Assembly: GCA_910586505.1 (NCBI GenBank)
Contig: CAJUGV010000002.1
Coordinates: 124,001-188,000 of the forward strand
DNA from: an uncultured Paraprevotella sp.
GTDB lineage: Bacteria > Bacteroidota > Bacteroidia > Bacteroidales > Bacteroidaceae
DNA: 64,000 bases
Direction of reading: 5' to 3'
The notes below the pieces were generated by a model. It had not been told where the DNA came from, did not search any database, and worked only from the letters and a program-made list of their open reading frames with translations. The first letter of the stretch is position 1; each line of letters opens with the position of its first letter. This document shows, piece by piece, positions 37,207-45,978 of the stretch. A program made the position numbers and the translations under genes.

Positions 37207-38634
37207 ATGGCGACATTAAATATAAAGGAGTTTTTAGATCAGGACGAAAAAAAAGATTTGCTTCGTTTGCTGACCGCCGGATCTGTAGATGATGGGAAAT
37301 CGACCCTGATAGGACGGCTTCTGTTCGATAGTAAGAAACTTTATGAAGATCAATTGCAGGCACTGGAACGTGACAGCAAACGAGTGGGAAATGCCGGTGA
37401 ACATATTGATTATGCTTTGCTGCTCGACGGTTTGAAAGCAGAGCGCGAAGAAGGAATTACCATAGATGTGGCTTACCGTTATTTCTCGACAAACCATAGA
37501 AAGTTTATAATTGCCGATACTCCGGGGCACGAACAGTATACCCGTAATATGATTACAGGCGGTTCTACCGCTAATCTTGCCATCATTCTGGTGGATGCCC
37601 GTTCGGGAGTCATTACACAGACTCGACGTCATACCTTTTTGGTTTCGCTATTGGGTATAAAGCATATCGTGCTGGCTGTCAACAAGATGGATTTGGTTGA
37701 TTTTGACCAGGACGTATTTGATTCCATCGTCGAAGAATATAAGGCGCTTACCGATAAACTGAATATTGAAGATGTAACATGTTTTCCGTTGTCAGCATTA
37801 GACGGCGACAACGTGGTGGAAAAGTCAGAACGTACTCCTTGGTATGAAGGCACCAGTCTGCTTGACTTTTTAGAGAGAGTGCCTATTCATACAGACCGTA
37901 ATATGAACGATTTCCGCTTTCCTGTTCAGTATGTATTACGGCCGAATCTTGATTTTCGCGGTTTCTGCGGCAATATTGCTTCCGGTATCGTAAAAGTTGG
38001 TGACGAGATTATGGCTTTGCCTTCCCGGAAGAAATCACGGGTGAAACAGATTGTAACCTATGAAGGAAATTTGAAAGAAGCTTTCTGTCCGCAAAGCGTG
38101 ACCCTCACGCTGGAAGATGAGATTGATATCTCGCGTGGCGAAATGCTAGTTCACCCGGAGAATATGCCGGAAGTAGGACGTTATTTTGAGACAATGCTTG
38201 TGTGGATGGATGAAGAACCGATGGATCGAAACAAACACTTCTATCTGAAACACAATACGAACATGACGCGTGCTACGGTAAGCGAAGTAAGTTACCTGGT
38301 AGATGTAAACACTATGAACAAACGGTCTGCAGACAGATTCAGTCTGAATGAGATAGGGCATGTCCATATTACAACAGCCAAACCCTTATTTTTTGATGCT
38401 TATAAGAAGAACAGGGCTACCGGTGCATTTATTTTGATAGATCCTATAACAAACAATACAAGTGCCGTAGGTATGATTATCGGTCCGATAAATGCTAAAG
38501 AAGAAGATACGGAACGCCTTCCTGAATTAAATTTACCTAAGCTGGGGATTGGAAAAGAACATTATGAAGCGATAGAAAAAGCCGTTAAGGATTTAGCTCG
38601 TCAAGGCATAGCCGTTGAAATAATCAAAGAATAA
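37207..38634 (+). CDS. cysN: Sulfate adenylyltransferase subunit 1 (GTPase)
   Basis: A 475-residue EF-Tu-like GTPase that drives APS formation by CysD. G motifs: GSVDDGKST (residues 25-33), GITIDVAYRYF, DTPGHEQYTRNM and NKMDLVD, followed by two beta-barrel domains. It is not fused to an APS kinase domain (CysNC), consistent with a separate cysC gene in the operon. Full length. Confidence 0.96.
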   Translation: MATLNIKEFLDQDEKKDLLRLLTAGSVDDGKSTLIGRLLFDSKKLYEDQLQALERDSKRVGNAGEHIDYALLLDGLKAEREEGITIDVAYRYFSTNHRKFIIADTPGHEQYTRNMITGGSTANLAIILVDARSGVITQTRRHTFLVSLLGIKHIVLAVNKMDLVDFDQDVFDSIVEEYKALTDKLNIEDVTCFPLSALDGDNVVEKSERTPWYEGTSLLDFLERVPIHTDRNMNDFRFPVQYVLRPNLDFRGFCGNIASGIVKVGDEIMALPSRKKSRVKQIVTYEGNLKEAFCPQSVTLTLEDEIDISRGEMLVHPENMPEVGRYFETMLVWMDEEPMDRNKHFYLKHNTNMTRATVSEVSYLVDVNTMNKRSADRFSLNEIGHVHITTAKPLFFDAYKKNRATGAFILIDPITNNTSAVGMIIGPINAKEEDTERLPELNLPKLGIGKEHYEAIEKAVKDLARQGIAVEIIKE

Positions 38635-38659
38635 GATTTAAATAATAAAACAAAGGATA

Positions 38660-39784
38660 ATGGGATTATTAGAGTTCAGCAAACTGCCTGTCAATACATT
38701 GGTTGGTGCAGATTGGAATACTTTTAAGGAAATGACGCGCGGACGAGATATTGCTCCGGATAAGCGCATGAAGTTTTACCTGACAAAAAGTATATGTCGG
38801 TTGCTTAGTTTGTTGGTGCCAATCCAAAATAACCGGTTTGAAAAAAAGTTGGGAACTTTTGAATTTCAGCATGACCCGGTTTTTATCTTAGGACATTGGA
38901 GAAGCGGAACTACATTTGTGCATAACATATTTGCGCAAGACGATAATTTCTGTTATACTACGACATATCAGACTGTTTTCCCGCATCTTATGATGTTCGG
39001 GCAGCCTTTCTTTAAAAAAACGATGGGATGGCTGATGCCGGATAAACGCCCGACAGATAATATGGAGTTAGCTCCGGATCTGCCTCAGGAAGAAGAGTTT
39101 GCATTGTCCAATATGATGCCTTATTCTTTCTATGATTTTTGGTTTTTTCCACAGCATTGGCAGGAATATTGTGACAAATATCTGACGTTTGAGAAAATCA
39201 CACCAGAGGAACTTCGTATATTCAAGGATACATTCGTAAAGTTAATGAAGATTTCCAGACACTGCACCACAGGTGGAGATATTTATTTATCAAAGAATCC
39301 ACCTCACACGGGACGAGTGAAAGCCTTGGTAGAGATGTTCCCTAATGCAAAGTTCATCTATTTGATGCGTAACCCGTATACTGTATTCGAAAGCACTCGG
39401 AGTTTCTTTACCAATACCATTAAGCCGTTAGAACTACAGCATATTAGTGAAGAGGAAATGGAGAAGAATGTTCTTCAGACTTACACAAAACTTTACCGTG
39501 CTTATGAAGAACAAAAGAAATTCGTACCAGAAGGAAACCTGTTTGAAGTTAAGTTCGAAGATTTTGAGGCGGACGCTTTTGGAACAACTCGCATGGTATA
39601 TGAGAAACTGAACATTCCAAATTTCAGTAATGCAGAAGCAAAAATCAAGGCTTATACGGATAGGAAGAAAGGCTATAAGAAGAATAAGTATGAATATAGT
39701 CCCCGTACTATTCAGTTAGTCAACGAAAATTGGGGATATGCTCTCAAGGATTGGAACTATGAGATTCACCAATCTACAATATAG
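38660..39784 (+). CDS. PAPS-dependent sulfotransferase
   Basis: A 374-residue enzyme that would transfer a sulfonyl group from PAPS to an acceptor hydroxyl. The 5'-phosphosulfate loop is GHWRSGTT (residues 78-85) and the 3'-phosphate site is LMRNPYTVFESTRSF (Arg237, Ser245), with the SKNPPHTGR segment typical of this bacterial sulfotransferase group. No signal peptide or strong membrane helix is seen apart from a hydrophobic stretch near residue 50, so it is probably cytoplasmic. Its operon makes its own donor, and no PAPS reductase or sulfite reductase is nearby. A cluster of the same makeup in B. thetaiotaomicron (BT_0412-BT_0416, from memory) was linked to cholesterol and steroid sulfonation. 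The acceptor here is inferred, not shown. Confidence 0.85.
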   Translation: MGLLEFSKLPVNTLVGADWNTFKEMTRGRDIAPDKRMKFYLTKSICRLLSLLVPIQNNRFEKKLGTFEFQHDPVFILGHWRSGTTFVHNIFAQDDNFCYTTTYQTVFPHLMMFGQPFFKKTMGWLMPDKRPTDNMELAPDLPQEEEFALSNMMPYSFYDFWFFPQHWQEYCDKYLTFEKITPEELRIFKDTFVKLMKISRHCTTGGDIYLSKNPPHTGRVKALVEMFPNAKFIYLMRNPYTVFESTRSFFTNTIKPLELQHISEEEMEKNVLQTYTKLYRAYEEQKKFVPEGNLFEVKFEDFEADAFGTTRMVYEKLNIPNFSNAEAKIKAYTDRKKGYKKNKYEYSPRTIQLVNENWGYALKDWNYEIHQSTI

Positions 39785-39823
39785 AATAGATGCTCCCCTC
39801 ATAAAATTGGAGAATGTAATTTA

Positions 39824-39872
39824 AACTGTGTCAGCAAGGAATAAAATATTAACTTTGCTAACACAGTTTTTT
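39824..39872 (+). promoter_or_regulatory. Overlapping hairpin and promoter inside the IS left end
   Basis: AACTGTGTCAGCAAG pairs with CTTTGCTAACACAGTT (one mismatch, one bulge) and runs into T8, a terminator for transcripts entering from the sulfotransferase side. Within it TGTG, 19 bases and TAACTTTG (39850-39857) form a transposase promoter starting after the left arm, so only read-through RNA would form the hairpin. Confidence 0.6.
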
Positions 39873-39874
39873 TT

Positions 39875-41089
39875 ATGAAAGAAGAATTTGATTTTGAAAG
39901 TATCAAGAACAAGGCAATAGAGCCGCTGAAAGCGGGTAAGCCTTTGTTAGGTAAGGATGGTGCTTTTGCCCCCTTATTGGCAAGTATCTTGAATGCAGCA
40001 TTGGAAGGTGAGATGGATGCGCATCTTACCGATGAAGAACGCCAGTTGGGCAATCGTCGTAATGGTAAAATGCAGAAGCAAGTCCAGACTTCATTGGGTG
40101 AAGTCACAGTGTCTACCCCTCGTGACCGTAATTCAAGTTTTGATCCTCAGTTTACAAAGAAACGTGAGACCATCCTGGCGGAGGGCGTATCGGACCGTAT
40201 CATCGGACTTTATGCTCTTGGTAACAGCACACGCGAGATCAGTGACTGGATGGAGGAAAATCTCGGCAACCGTGTCTCTGCCGAAACGATTAGTTCCATA
40301 ACCGACCGTGTTCTTCCGGAAATAAAGGCCTGGCGTTCCCGTACCCTTGATGCTGTCTATCCGATAGTCTGGATGGACGCAATCCATTATAAAGTCACTG
40401 ACGAGAGAGGGTGTGCCGTTACCCGCGCAATCTATAACGTCTTAGGTGTCGACAAGGAAGGGCACAAGGATTTGCTTGGCATGTATATCTCTAAAAATGA
40501 GGGAGCCAATTTCTGGTTAAACGTACTGACGGACTTGCAGAACCGTGGAGTTCATGATATCCTTATTGCTTGCGTTGATGGTCTGAAAGGCTTTCCGGAT
40601 GCCATCCAAAGTGTTTTCCCGAACACGACAGTACAACTTTGCATCGTCCACCAGATACGTAACTCCATTAAATATGTCGGTAGCAAGCATCAGAAGGAAT
40701 TCCTCAAAGACTTGAAACGGGTTTATGGTGCGGTAAGTAAAGAAGCAGCTGAAACGGAACTTTTTAGTCTGAATGAGAAATGGGGAGAAAAATATCCGAT
40801 CGTCATCAAGTCATGGCAGGACAACTGGGAAAAACTTACTGAATACTTCCAGTTCACATCGGATATACGCCGTATGATTTATACCACAAATACAGTTGAG
40901 GGCTATCATCGCCAGATACGGAAAGTGACAAAAAACAAGGGCGTGTTCCCTAACGACACCGCCCTTGAAAAACTGGTTTACCTCGCTTACCGCAATATAC
41001 GTAAGAAATGGACCATGCCACTGGCTAACTGGGGAGCCATTGCACAACAACTGGCGATAAAATTTGGAGATAGTTTTAAATTGTTGTAA
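39875..41089 (+). CDS. IS256-family transposase
   Basis: A 404-residue DDE transposase, full length for the family (about 400). Family motifs are an N-terminal HTH region (GNRRNGKMQKQVQTSLGEV), catalytic Asp in VWMDAIHYKV, the second Asp in IACVDGLKGFPDAI with C..H QLCIVHQIRNS, and the catalytic Glu in YTTNTVEGYHRQIRK. The frame is intact, so the element may be active. It lies in the same direction as the cys operon and has its own promoter. Confidence 0.95.
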   Translation: MKEEFDFESIKNKAIEPLKAGKPLLGKDGAFAPLLASILNAALEGEMDAHLTDEERQLGNRRNGKMQKQVQTSLGEVTVSTPRDRNSSFDPQFTKKRETILAEGVSDRIIGLYALGNSTREISDWMEENLGNRVSAETISSITDRVLPEIKAWRSRTLDAVYPIVWMDAIHYKVTDERGCAVTRAIYNVLGVDKEGHKDLLGMYISKNEGANFWLNVLTDLQNRGVHDILIACVDGLKGFPDAIQSVFPNTTVQLCIVHQIRNSIKYVGSKHQKEFLKDLKRVYGAVSKEAAETELFSLNEKWGEKYPIVIKSWQDNWEKLTEYFQFTSDIRRMIYTTNTVEGYHRQIRKVTKNKGVFPNDTALEKLVYLAYRNIRKKWTMPLANWGAIAQQLAIKFGDSFKLL

Positions 41090-41237
41090 TTTTACGCTCG
41101 TTGGGACGGGTGGTCCCGCCCCTTGGCGCTGGCCGATCCCCGACTGATGAGATTGAATGAGAATAGAGCATGATACAGTTTAATTTACACAACCTAAAAT
41201 TGGTAGTTTTATGAGGGAGTCCTATATGTATTATTTT

Positions 41238-42335
41238 TTAATTCAGATATTGTTTGATAACTTCTTCAAGTTCATTTCCTCGAAGCTGTTGACCTATAAT
41301 TGTTCCGTTACTGTCTATAAGAATTGTATAAGGTATGGAGTTCACTCCATAATTATGCGTCATGACATTGTCCCATGAATTCAGTTCAGAAGCTTGCGGC
41401 CAAGTCATTTTCATCTCTTTCACAGCTTCTCTCCAACTCTTATCGTTTTCATCAAAAGAAATCCCTACGATTTCCAATCCTTTTTTATGGTACTTATCGT
41501 AAAGTGAAACCACGTTCGGCATTTCCGCACGACAAGGACCGCACCAACTTGCCCAGCAATCTACTAAAGTTAATTTATTCTCACGAACTACATCCGATAA
41601 TTTGATTTGTCCACCGTCTATTGACGGAATACAAATGTCTATGAACGACTGCCCGTTTGCAGTCTTACAACTTTTTTGAACTTCTTCCTCAATAGCTCTT
41701 ATCATATTACTATTTTTGTAAGAACTCTGCACCTTTTGAATTAGTTCAAGAGTTGTTTCAGGTTCTAACATGTTATAACAAGAAATGAGCAGGAAGTATC
41801 CGAGAGGTTTATCAATATTAGACTTTAATGTTTCATAAACCAGTTGGGATGATTGTTGTTCCAATGCCACTAACTTTTTCTCCATATCTTCGTCCTGAGC
41901 CTCTTCAGCAATAGTAGACGAAGCTTGCCTCTCGTAAATTTGGTTCATCTGCTCGTGTATGACATATACGGAATCGGTAAATTTTTGGTAAAGATCGTTG
42001 TTTTCCGTACCCGAAACCCTTCCTTCTACGCCTATGTTCAAACGAATTTTTCCTTTTTCCATAAAGAATATGTTACTATAGGCTTCATTACTTTGGTGAC
42101 TGTAAAAGAAATAACTGGCAATAATGGTTGAATCACAGTTTTCCTTTATGGAAAAATTACTCCCATTCAATATAACGGTATCAGAAGGTATGAAGTTTCC
42201 ATCAACCATTCGGGCTATGTACAGAGTGTCGCCCTCCTCTGCATTTTCCACAACTCCTTCTATACTACAATTTCGGGATGAGCAAGACGCTAGGAATCCA
42301 ATAAGTCCCAACGTAAACAAATGTTTTGTCTTCAT
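41238..42335 (-). CDS. TlpA-like thiol-disulfide lipoprotein with DUF4369-type N-domain
   Basis: A 365-residue protein with a lipoprotein signal (FLASCSSRN, Cys about residue 18), an N-terminal beta domain of DUF4369 type (IEGVVENAEEGDTLYIARMVDG), a helical middle and a C-terminal thioredoxin fold. The redox motif is WASWCGPCRAEMP (about residues 261-266), with cis-Pro in NSIPYTILID. It probably exchanges disulfides on envelope proteins. Bacteroides have many such paralogues, so the partner is unknown. The IS element abuts its 3' end but leaves the reading frame intact. Confidence 0.88.
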   Translation of the reverse strand: MKTKHLFTLGLIGFLASCSSRNCSIEGVVENAEEGDTLYIARMVDGNFIPSDTVILNGSNFSIKENCDSTIIASYFFYSHQSNEAYSNIFFMEKGKIRLNIGVEGRVSGTENNDLYQKFTDSVYVIHEQMNQIYERQASSTIAEEAQDEDMEKKLVALEQQSSQLVYETLKSNIDKPLGYFLLISCYNMLEPETTLELIQKVQSSYKNSNMIRAIEEEVQKSCKTANGQSFIDICIPSIDGGQIKLSDVVRENKLTLVDCWASWCGPCRAEMPNVVSLYDKYHKKGLEIVGISFDENDKSWREAVKEMKMTWPQASELNSWDNVMTHNYGVNSIPYTILIDSNGTIIGQQLRGNELEEVIKQYLN

Positions 42336-42356
42336 ATTTTTTTTAGTATTAAATAG

Positions 42357-42402
42357 AAAAAGGCCACACAGTTTTCCTTTGCAGAAATCAGTGATGGCCT
42401 TC
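42357..42402 (-). terminator. Terminator after prs
   Basis: Read on the minus strand, GAAGGCCA pairs with TGGCCTTTTT across a 28-base loop that may fold further. It lies about 30 bases after the prs stop. Confidence 0.6.
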
Positions 42403-42432
42403 TCTTAAAATGAATGATAATAAAGATTTGGA

Positions 42433-43371
42433 TTATATCAGATATTGCGAACTGATAGACTCATTGCTTTCAACTCTTCTGATTGTTTCGGCCAGAATAT
42501 CGGCAATACTGATTTGTTTTACTTTAGCGCAGCGGTTAGAGTAGGGGATACTGTCTGTAAAGACAAGCTCTTCGAGTGCCGAATCCTGTACTCTTTCCGA
42601 AGCCGGGCCGGACATAATACAGTGAGTAGCCACAGCACGTACAGACGCCGCACCTTTCTCTTTCATCAGATTGGCAGCTTTCGTGATCGTGCCGGCTGTA
42701 TCCACCATATCATCCACCAAAATAACATCGGCATCCTTTATCTCTCCGATTATCTGGATATCAGCCACTTCGTTAGGTTTGCTTCTCGTCTTATTACACA
42801 AAACCAACGGGCATTCGAGATATTTGGAGTAAGTGCTCGCACGCTTTGAACCGCCAACGTCGGGAGCAGCAATTACGATGTTTTTAAGATTCAATGACTT
42901 GATGTAAGGCAACAATACACTGGATGCATACAAGTGATCTACCGGAACATCAAAGAAACCCTGCTCCTGATCGGCGTGCAGATCCATAGTGATCAGACGG
43001 TTTATTCCGGCTACGCTCAACATGTCGGCTACAAGTTTTGCACCGATTGATACGCGCGGCTTATCCTTACGGTCTTGCCGTGCCCAACCGAAATATGGAA
43101 TTACGGCAATAATACTCTTGGCAGAAGCCCGCTTGGCGGCATCAATCATCAGCAGGAGTTCCATCAAATTGTCAGAGTTGGGAAACGTAGACTGAACCAA
43201 AAATACGTCGCGTCCGCGAATGGATTCCTCATAAGACACAGAAAACTCTCCATCTGCGAAGTGGGTTATTACCAGTTGACCTAACTGGCATCCTAAACTG
43301 GAACAGATTTTCTCAGCCAGATACTTGGATTTGGTACCTGAAAAAACCATAAATGAATTGTTTGCACTCAT
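42433..43371 (-). CDS. prs: Ribose-phosphate pyrophosphokinase
   Basis: A 312-residue enzyme that makes PRPP from ribose 5-phosphate and ATP for purines, pyrimidines, histidine and NAD. Visible motifs: FADGEFSV, the flexible loop with YFGWARQDRKDKPR, the metal/PRPP signature DLHADQEQGFFDVPVDHL, and the PRPP loop VILVDDMVDTAGTI. The start beginning MSANNSFMVFSG is chosen; 14 extra upstream codons would reach into the preceding thiamine gene. Thirty-eight bases separate it from that gene. Confidence 0.96.
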   Translation of the reverse strand: MSANNSFMVFSGTKSKYLAEKICSSLGCQLGQLVITHFADGEFSVSYEESIRGRDVFLVQSTFPNSDNLMELLLMIDAAKRASAKSIIAVIPYFGWARQDRKDKPRVSIGAKLVADMLSVAGINRLITMDLHADQEQGFFDVPVDHLYASSVLLPYIKSLNLKNIVIAAPDVGGSKRASTYSKYLECPLVLCNKTRSKPNEVADIQIIGEIKDADVILVDDMVDTAGTITKAANLMKEKGAASVRAVATHCIMSGPASERVQDSALEELVFTDSIPYSNRCAKVKQISIADILAETIRRVESNESISSQYLI

Positions 43372-43409
43372 CTCTCTATAACGTATTAATTTTAGAAGTA
43401 GCTTATTTG

Positions 43410-44018
43410 TCAATCGGCTGCTTTACGCAACTTACGGAAATGATTAATCAGTTCCTTATAATCCAAAGTGGAATGGATGTTAAAACGATTCCATAAATCG
43501 CCCAATACAACGGCTCCGCCGAATCCCAAATCCTTTACCAAAGCCATGTTTTCTGCCGTTATGCCTCCGAGTGCCATCACATTCTTATCAATGATACCTT
43601 GGAGAGATGCCTGTTCCAAAGTCTCCATCTCAAAAGCCGAAGTATAATTAGATTTTGATATACTATCGAATATCGGACTGAGAAAAACATAGTTGAAATT
43701 CTTTTTTTCCGCTTTCAAATCATCTATATAATGAATAGATTTACTGACATGTCCTTTGTACCCAGGCATCAATTCTGGATTCCTGCTATTAAGATGTATG
43801 CCTCTCAAATTGAATTCCTCTTTCAAATAGAAATGGTCATGCACGACAATTTGATTGTGATGGCGTTCCGGTAACAGAGTAAGCAAACGCTCCGAGTAAA
43901 CAGGTTCCGTATCCGGCTTCCGCAGATGAAGAAGATCCAAACCTTCCTCAAAAAGGGCTGTGAGTATTTTATCTTCCTCCACAAAAAAGTCCGGAGGCGT
44001 CAACAATATCAATTTCAT
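43410..44018 (-). CDS. ThiE/TenI-like protein (thiamine phosphate synthase family)
   Basis: A 202-residue TIM-barrel protein of the thiamine phosphate synthase/TenI superfamily: start LILLTPPDFF, GLDLLHLRKPD, LRGIHLNSR, VSKSIHYIDDL, YVFLSPIFDSISKSNY and VMALGGITAENM. Compared with ThiE encoded at 45979-46647, the DDRVDL pyrophosphate-binding segment is replaced by VHDHFYLK, so it may be a TenI-like aminase or a divergent ThiE. It is downstream of thiC on the same strand but behind a terminator, and a minus-strand -7 box (TAACTTTG, 44051-44044) gives it its own promoter. Confidence 0.75.
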   Translation of the reverse strand: MKLILLTPPDFFVEEDKILTALFEEGLDLLHLRKPDTEPVYSERLLTLLPERHHNQIVVHDHFYLKEEFNLRGIHLNSRNPELMPGYKGHVSKSIHYIDDLKAEKKNFNYVFLSPIFDSISKSNYTSAFEMETLEQASLQGIIDKNVMALGGITAENMALVKDLGFGGAVVLGDLWNRFNIHSTLDYKELINHFRKLRKAAD

Positions 44019-44145
44019 TGGTACAATGTCGCTATTTGTATTGCAAAGTTAGTAAAAAAACTATTGCGCATCGCATGGCAAGCCCTATTTCTTTTATTTT
44101 TCCTTAAAAACCTGATAATTTAAAATGCAAATCGTTGAACATGGA

Positions 44146-44189
44146 AAAAGGCTGTTTGTCCGCATTTGCAGTCCAACAAACAGCCCTTT
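44146..44189 (-). terminator. Terminator after thiC
   Basis: On the minus strand AAAGGGCTGTTTG pairs with CAAACAGCCTTTTT across an 18-base loop. It lies about 50 bases after the thiC stop and separates the TPP-riboswitch operon from the next gene. Confidence 0.75.
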
Positions 44190-44239
44190 CAATCCTGAAA
44201 CCATAACTTTCTTCTTAGGAAAAAGGAGCCGACTTTATG

Positions 44240-45955
44240 TCAACTCAGATTTTCTTCCGAATCAAAATTACAATTCTTCAGATTTTGACTGATGCGCATA
44301 GCACAAAAATTAGGGCCGCACATCGTACAATACTTACCATTAAGATGATTGCCGATTTTATAATATTCCAAAGCACGGTCAGGATCAAGCCCGAGGTTGA
44401 ACTGGTCTTTCCATCTGAACTCATAGCGTGCCTTACTCAGCGCGTTGTCACGTACGGTTGCTCCCGGATGTCCTTTTGCTATATCTGCCGCGTGAGCCGC
44501 TATTTTATAGGTGACAACCCCTGTGCGTACGTCTTCCTTGTCAGGTAAACCAAGATGTTCTTTCGGCGTTACGTAACACAACATGGCCGTACCGTACCAT
44601 CCTATTTGTGCAGCACCTATGGCACTGGTGATGTGGTCATATCCCGGGGCGATGTCTGTTACAAGCGGCCCCAGCGTATAAAACGGTGCTTCATGGCACT
44701 TTTCTATCTGCCTCTCCATATTTTCGCGAATCTTGTGCATAGGCACATGACCGGGCCCCTCTATAAAGGCCTGCACGTTCTTCTCCCAAGCTCGTTGCAC
44801 CAATTCCCCCATGGTGTCCAGCTCGGCAAACTGCGCACGGTCATTTGCATCGAAAATGGCACCGGGCCGCAAACCGTCACCCAATGAAATGGCAACATCA
44901 TACTGTGCCATGATGTCACATATATCGTCGAAATGCTCGTAAAGAAAACTTTCTTTCTGATGGAAATTACACCATTGTGAGATAATGCTTCCGCCCCGGC
45001 TTACCATACCGCAGAGCCGTTCATTGGCATAGTGGACATTTTTCAGTCGGATACCGCAATGAATGGTAAAATAATCCACACCCTGCTCACACTGCTCGAT
45101 AAGCGTATCACGAAATAGTTCCCAGGTCAGATCCTCGGCCTTGCCCTTTACTTTCTCCATCGCCTGATACATCGGCACCGTACCTACCGGAACGGGACAA
45201 TTACGCACAATCCATTCGCGGGTTTCATGGATATTGTCACCGGTAGAAAGGTCCATCAGCGTATCGCCTCCCCATTTACAACTCCACAAGCATTTGTCCA
45301 CTTCCTCCTCTATACTTGAGGTCGTGGCGGAATTCCCTATATTAGTGTTGATTTTCACAAGGAAGTTGCGTCCGATAATCATTGGTTCGGCTTCGGGATG
45401 ATTGATATTAGCGGGGAGCACGGCTCGTCCGGCGGCAATCTCATCACGTACAAACTCCGGAGTAATATATGTATCAATCCCTAAAGATGCACAGTTCATA
45501 TTCTCACGAATAGCTACATATTCCATTTCGGGAGTAATGACACCCTGCTTTGCATAATACATTTGTGATACTTGTTTGCCGGCTTTTGCGCGATAGGGAG
45601 GCTTGATGTGCGAGAAACGCAGATGGTCGAGACTTTTGTCTCCTTGCCGCATCCGTCCGTATTCGGAAGATAATCTGTCAAGTTGCTCCACATCATTACG
45701 TTTCAGAATCCAAGACTCACGCAAGCGTGGAAGTCCTCGTCTCAGGTCGATTTTCACATCCGGATCACTATACGGGCCACTGGTATCATAAATATATACG
45801 GGATCGTTTTCCTCTACACTTCGTGTTCCGTTAACCATGGTGACGGTAGGGGTCAGCGATACCTTACGCATACCCACCTTGACATCCGGATACAATACAC
45901 CGGATATATATACTTTCTCCGAACCGGGATAAGTAATTTTAATACTACTGTCCAT
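44240..45955 (-). CDS. thiC: Phosphomethylpyrimidine synthase ThiC
   Basis: A 571-residue radical-SAM enzyme that rearranges aminoimidazole ribotide into hydroxymethylpyrimidine phosphate for thiamine. It has the N-terminal ThiC-associated domain, FLVKINTNIGNSATTSSIEEEVDK, the DGLRPGAIFDANDRAQ block, VFIEGPGHVPMHKI-type motif (here VQAFIEGPGHVPMHKI) and the C-terminal iron-sulfur site YCTMCGPNFCAM (CX2CX4C). Full length. It follows thiE after 23 bases; both lie under the TPP riboswitch. Confidence 0.97.
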   Translation of the reverse strand: MDSSIKITYPGSEKVYISGVLYPDVKVGMRKVSLTPTVTMVNGTRSVEENDPVYIYDTSGPYSDPDVKIDLRRGLPRLRESWILKRNDVEQLDRLSSEYGRMRQGDKSLDHLRFSHIKPPYRAKAGKQVSQMYYAKQGVITPEMEYVAIRENMNCASLGIDTYITPEFVRDEIAAGRAVLPANINHPEAEPMIIGRNFLVKINTNIGNSATTSSIEEEVDKCLWSCKWGGDTLMDLSTGDNIHETREWIVRNCPVPVGTVPMYQAMEKVKGKAEDLTWELFRDTLIEQCEQGVDYFTIHCGIRLKNVHYANERLCGMVSRGGSIISQWCNFHQKESFLYEHFDDICDIMAQYDVAISLGDGLRPGAIFDANDRAQFAELDTMGELVQRAWEKNVQAFIEGPGHVPMHKIRENMERQIEKCHEAPFYTLGPLVTDIAPGYDHITSAIGAAQIGWYGTAMLCYVTPKEHLGLPDKEDVRTGVVTYKIAAHAADIAKGHPGATVRDNALSKARYEFRWKDQFNLGLDPDRALEYYKIGNHLNGKYCTMCGPNFCAMRISQNLKNCNFDSEENLS

Positions 45956-45978
45956 ATCTGTCGTTTTATGTTTCTTAT

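Larger units (their letters stand above)
39792..41221 (+). mobile_element. IS256-family insertion sequence
   Basis: About 1.43 kb holding one intact transposase gene. The ends are imperfect inverted repeats: CCCTCATAAAA at 39796-39806 mirrors 41207-41217, and AATTTAAACTGTGTCA at 39819-39834 mirrors AAATTAAACTGTATCA read inward from the right end (41186-41171). No matching 8-9 base target duplication could be found. It starts about 8 bases after the sulfotransferase stop and ends 16 bases before the stop of the convergent TlpA-like gene. Confidence 0.8.

Noticed and set aside
39785..39791. Search for an IS256 target duplication
   Set aside because: The bases on the two sides (GAATAGAT and CTATATGT) do not match at 8 or 9 bases; none claimed.
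41222..42335. Disruption of the TlpA-like gene by the IS element
   Set aside because: The gene's stop codon lies 16 bases beyond the IS end and the reading frame is complete.
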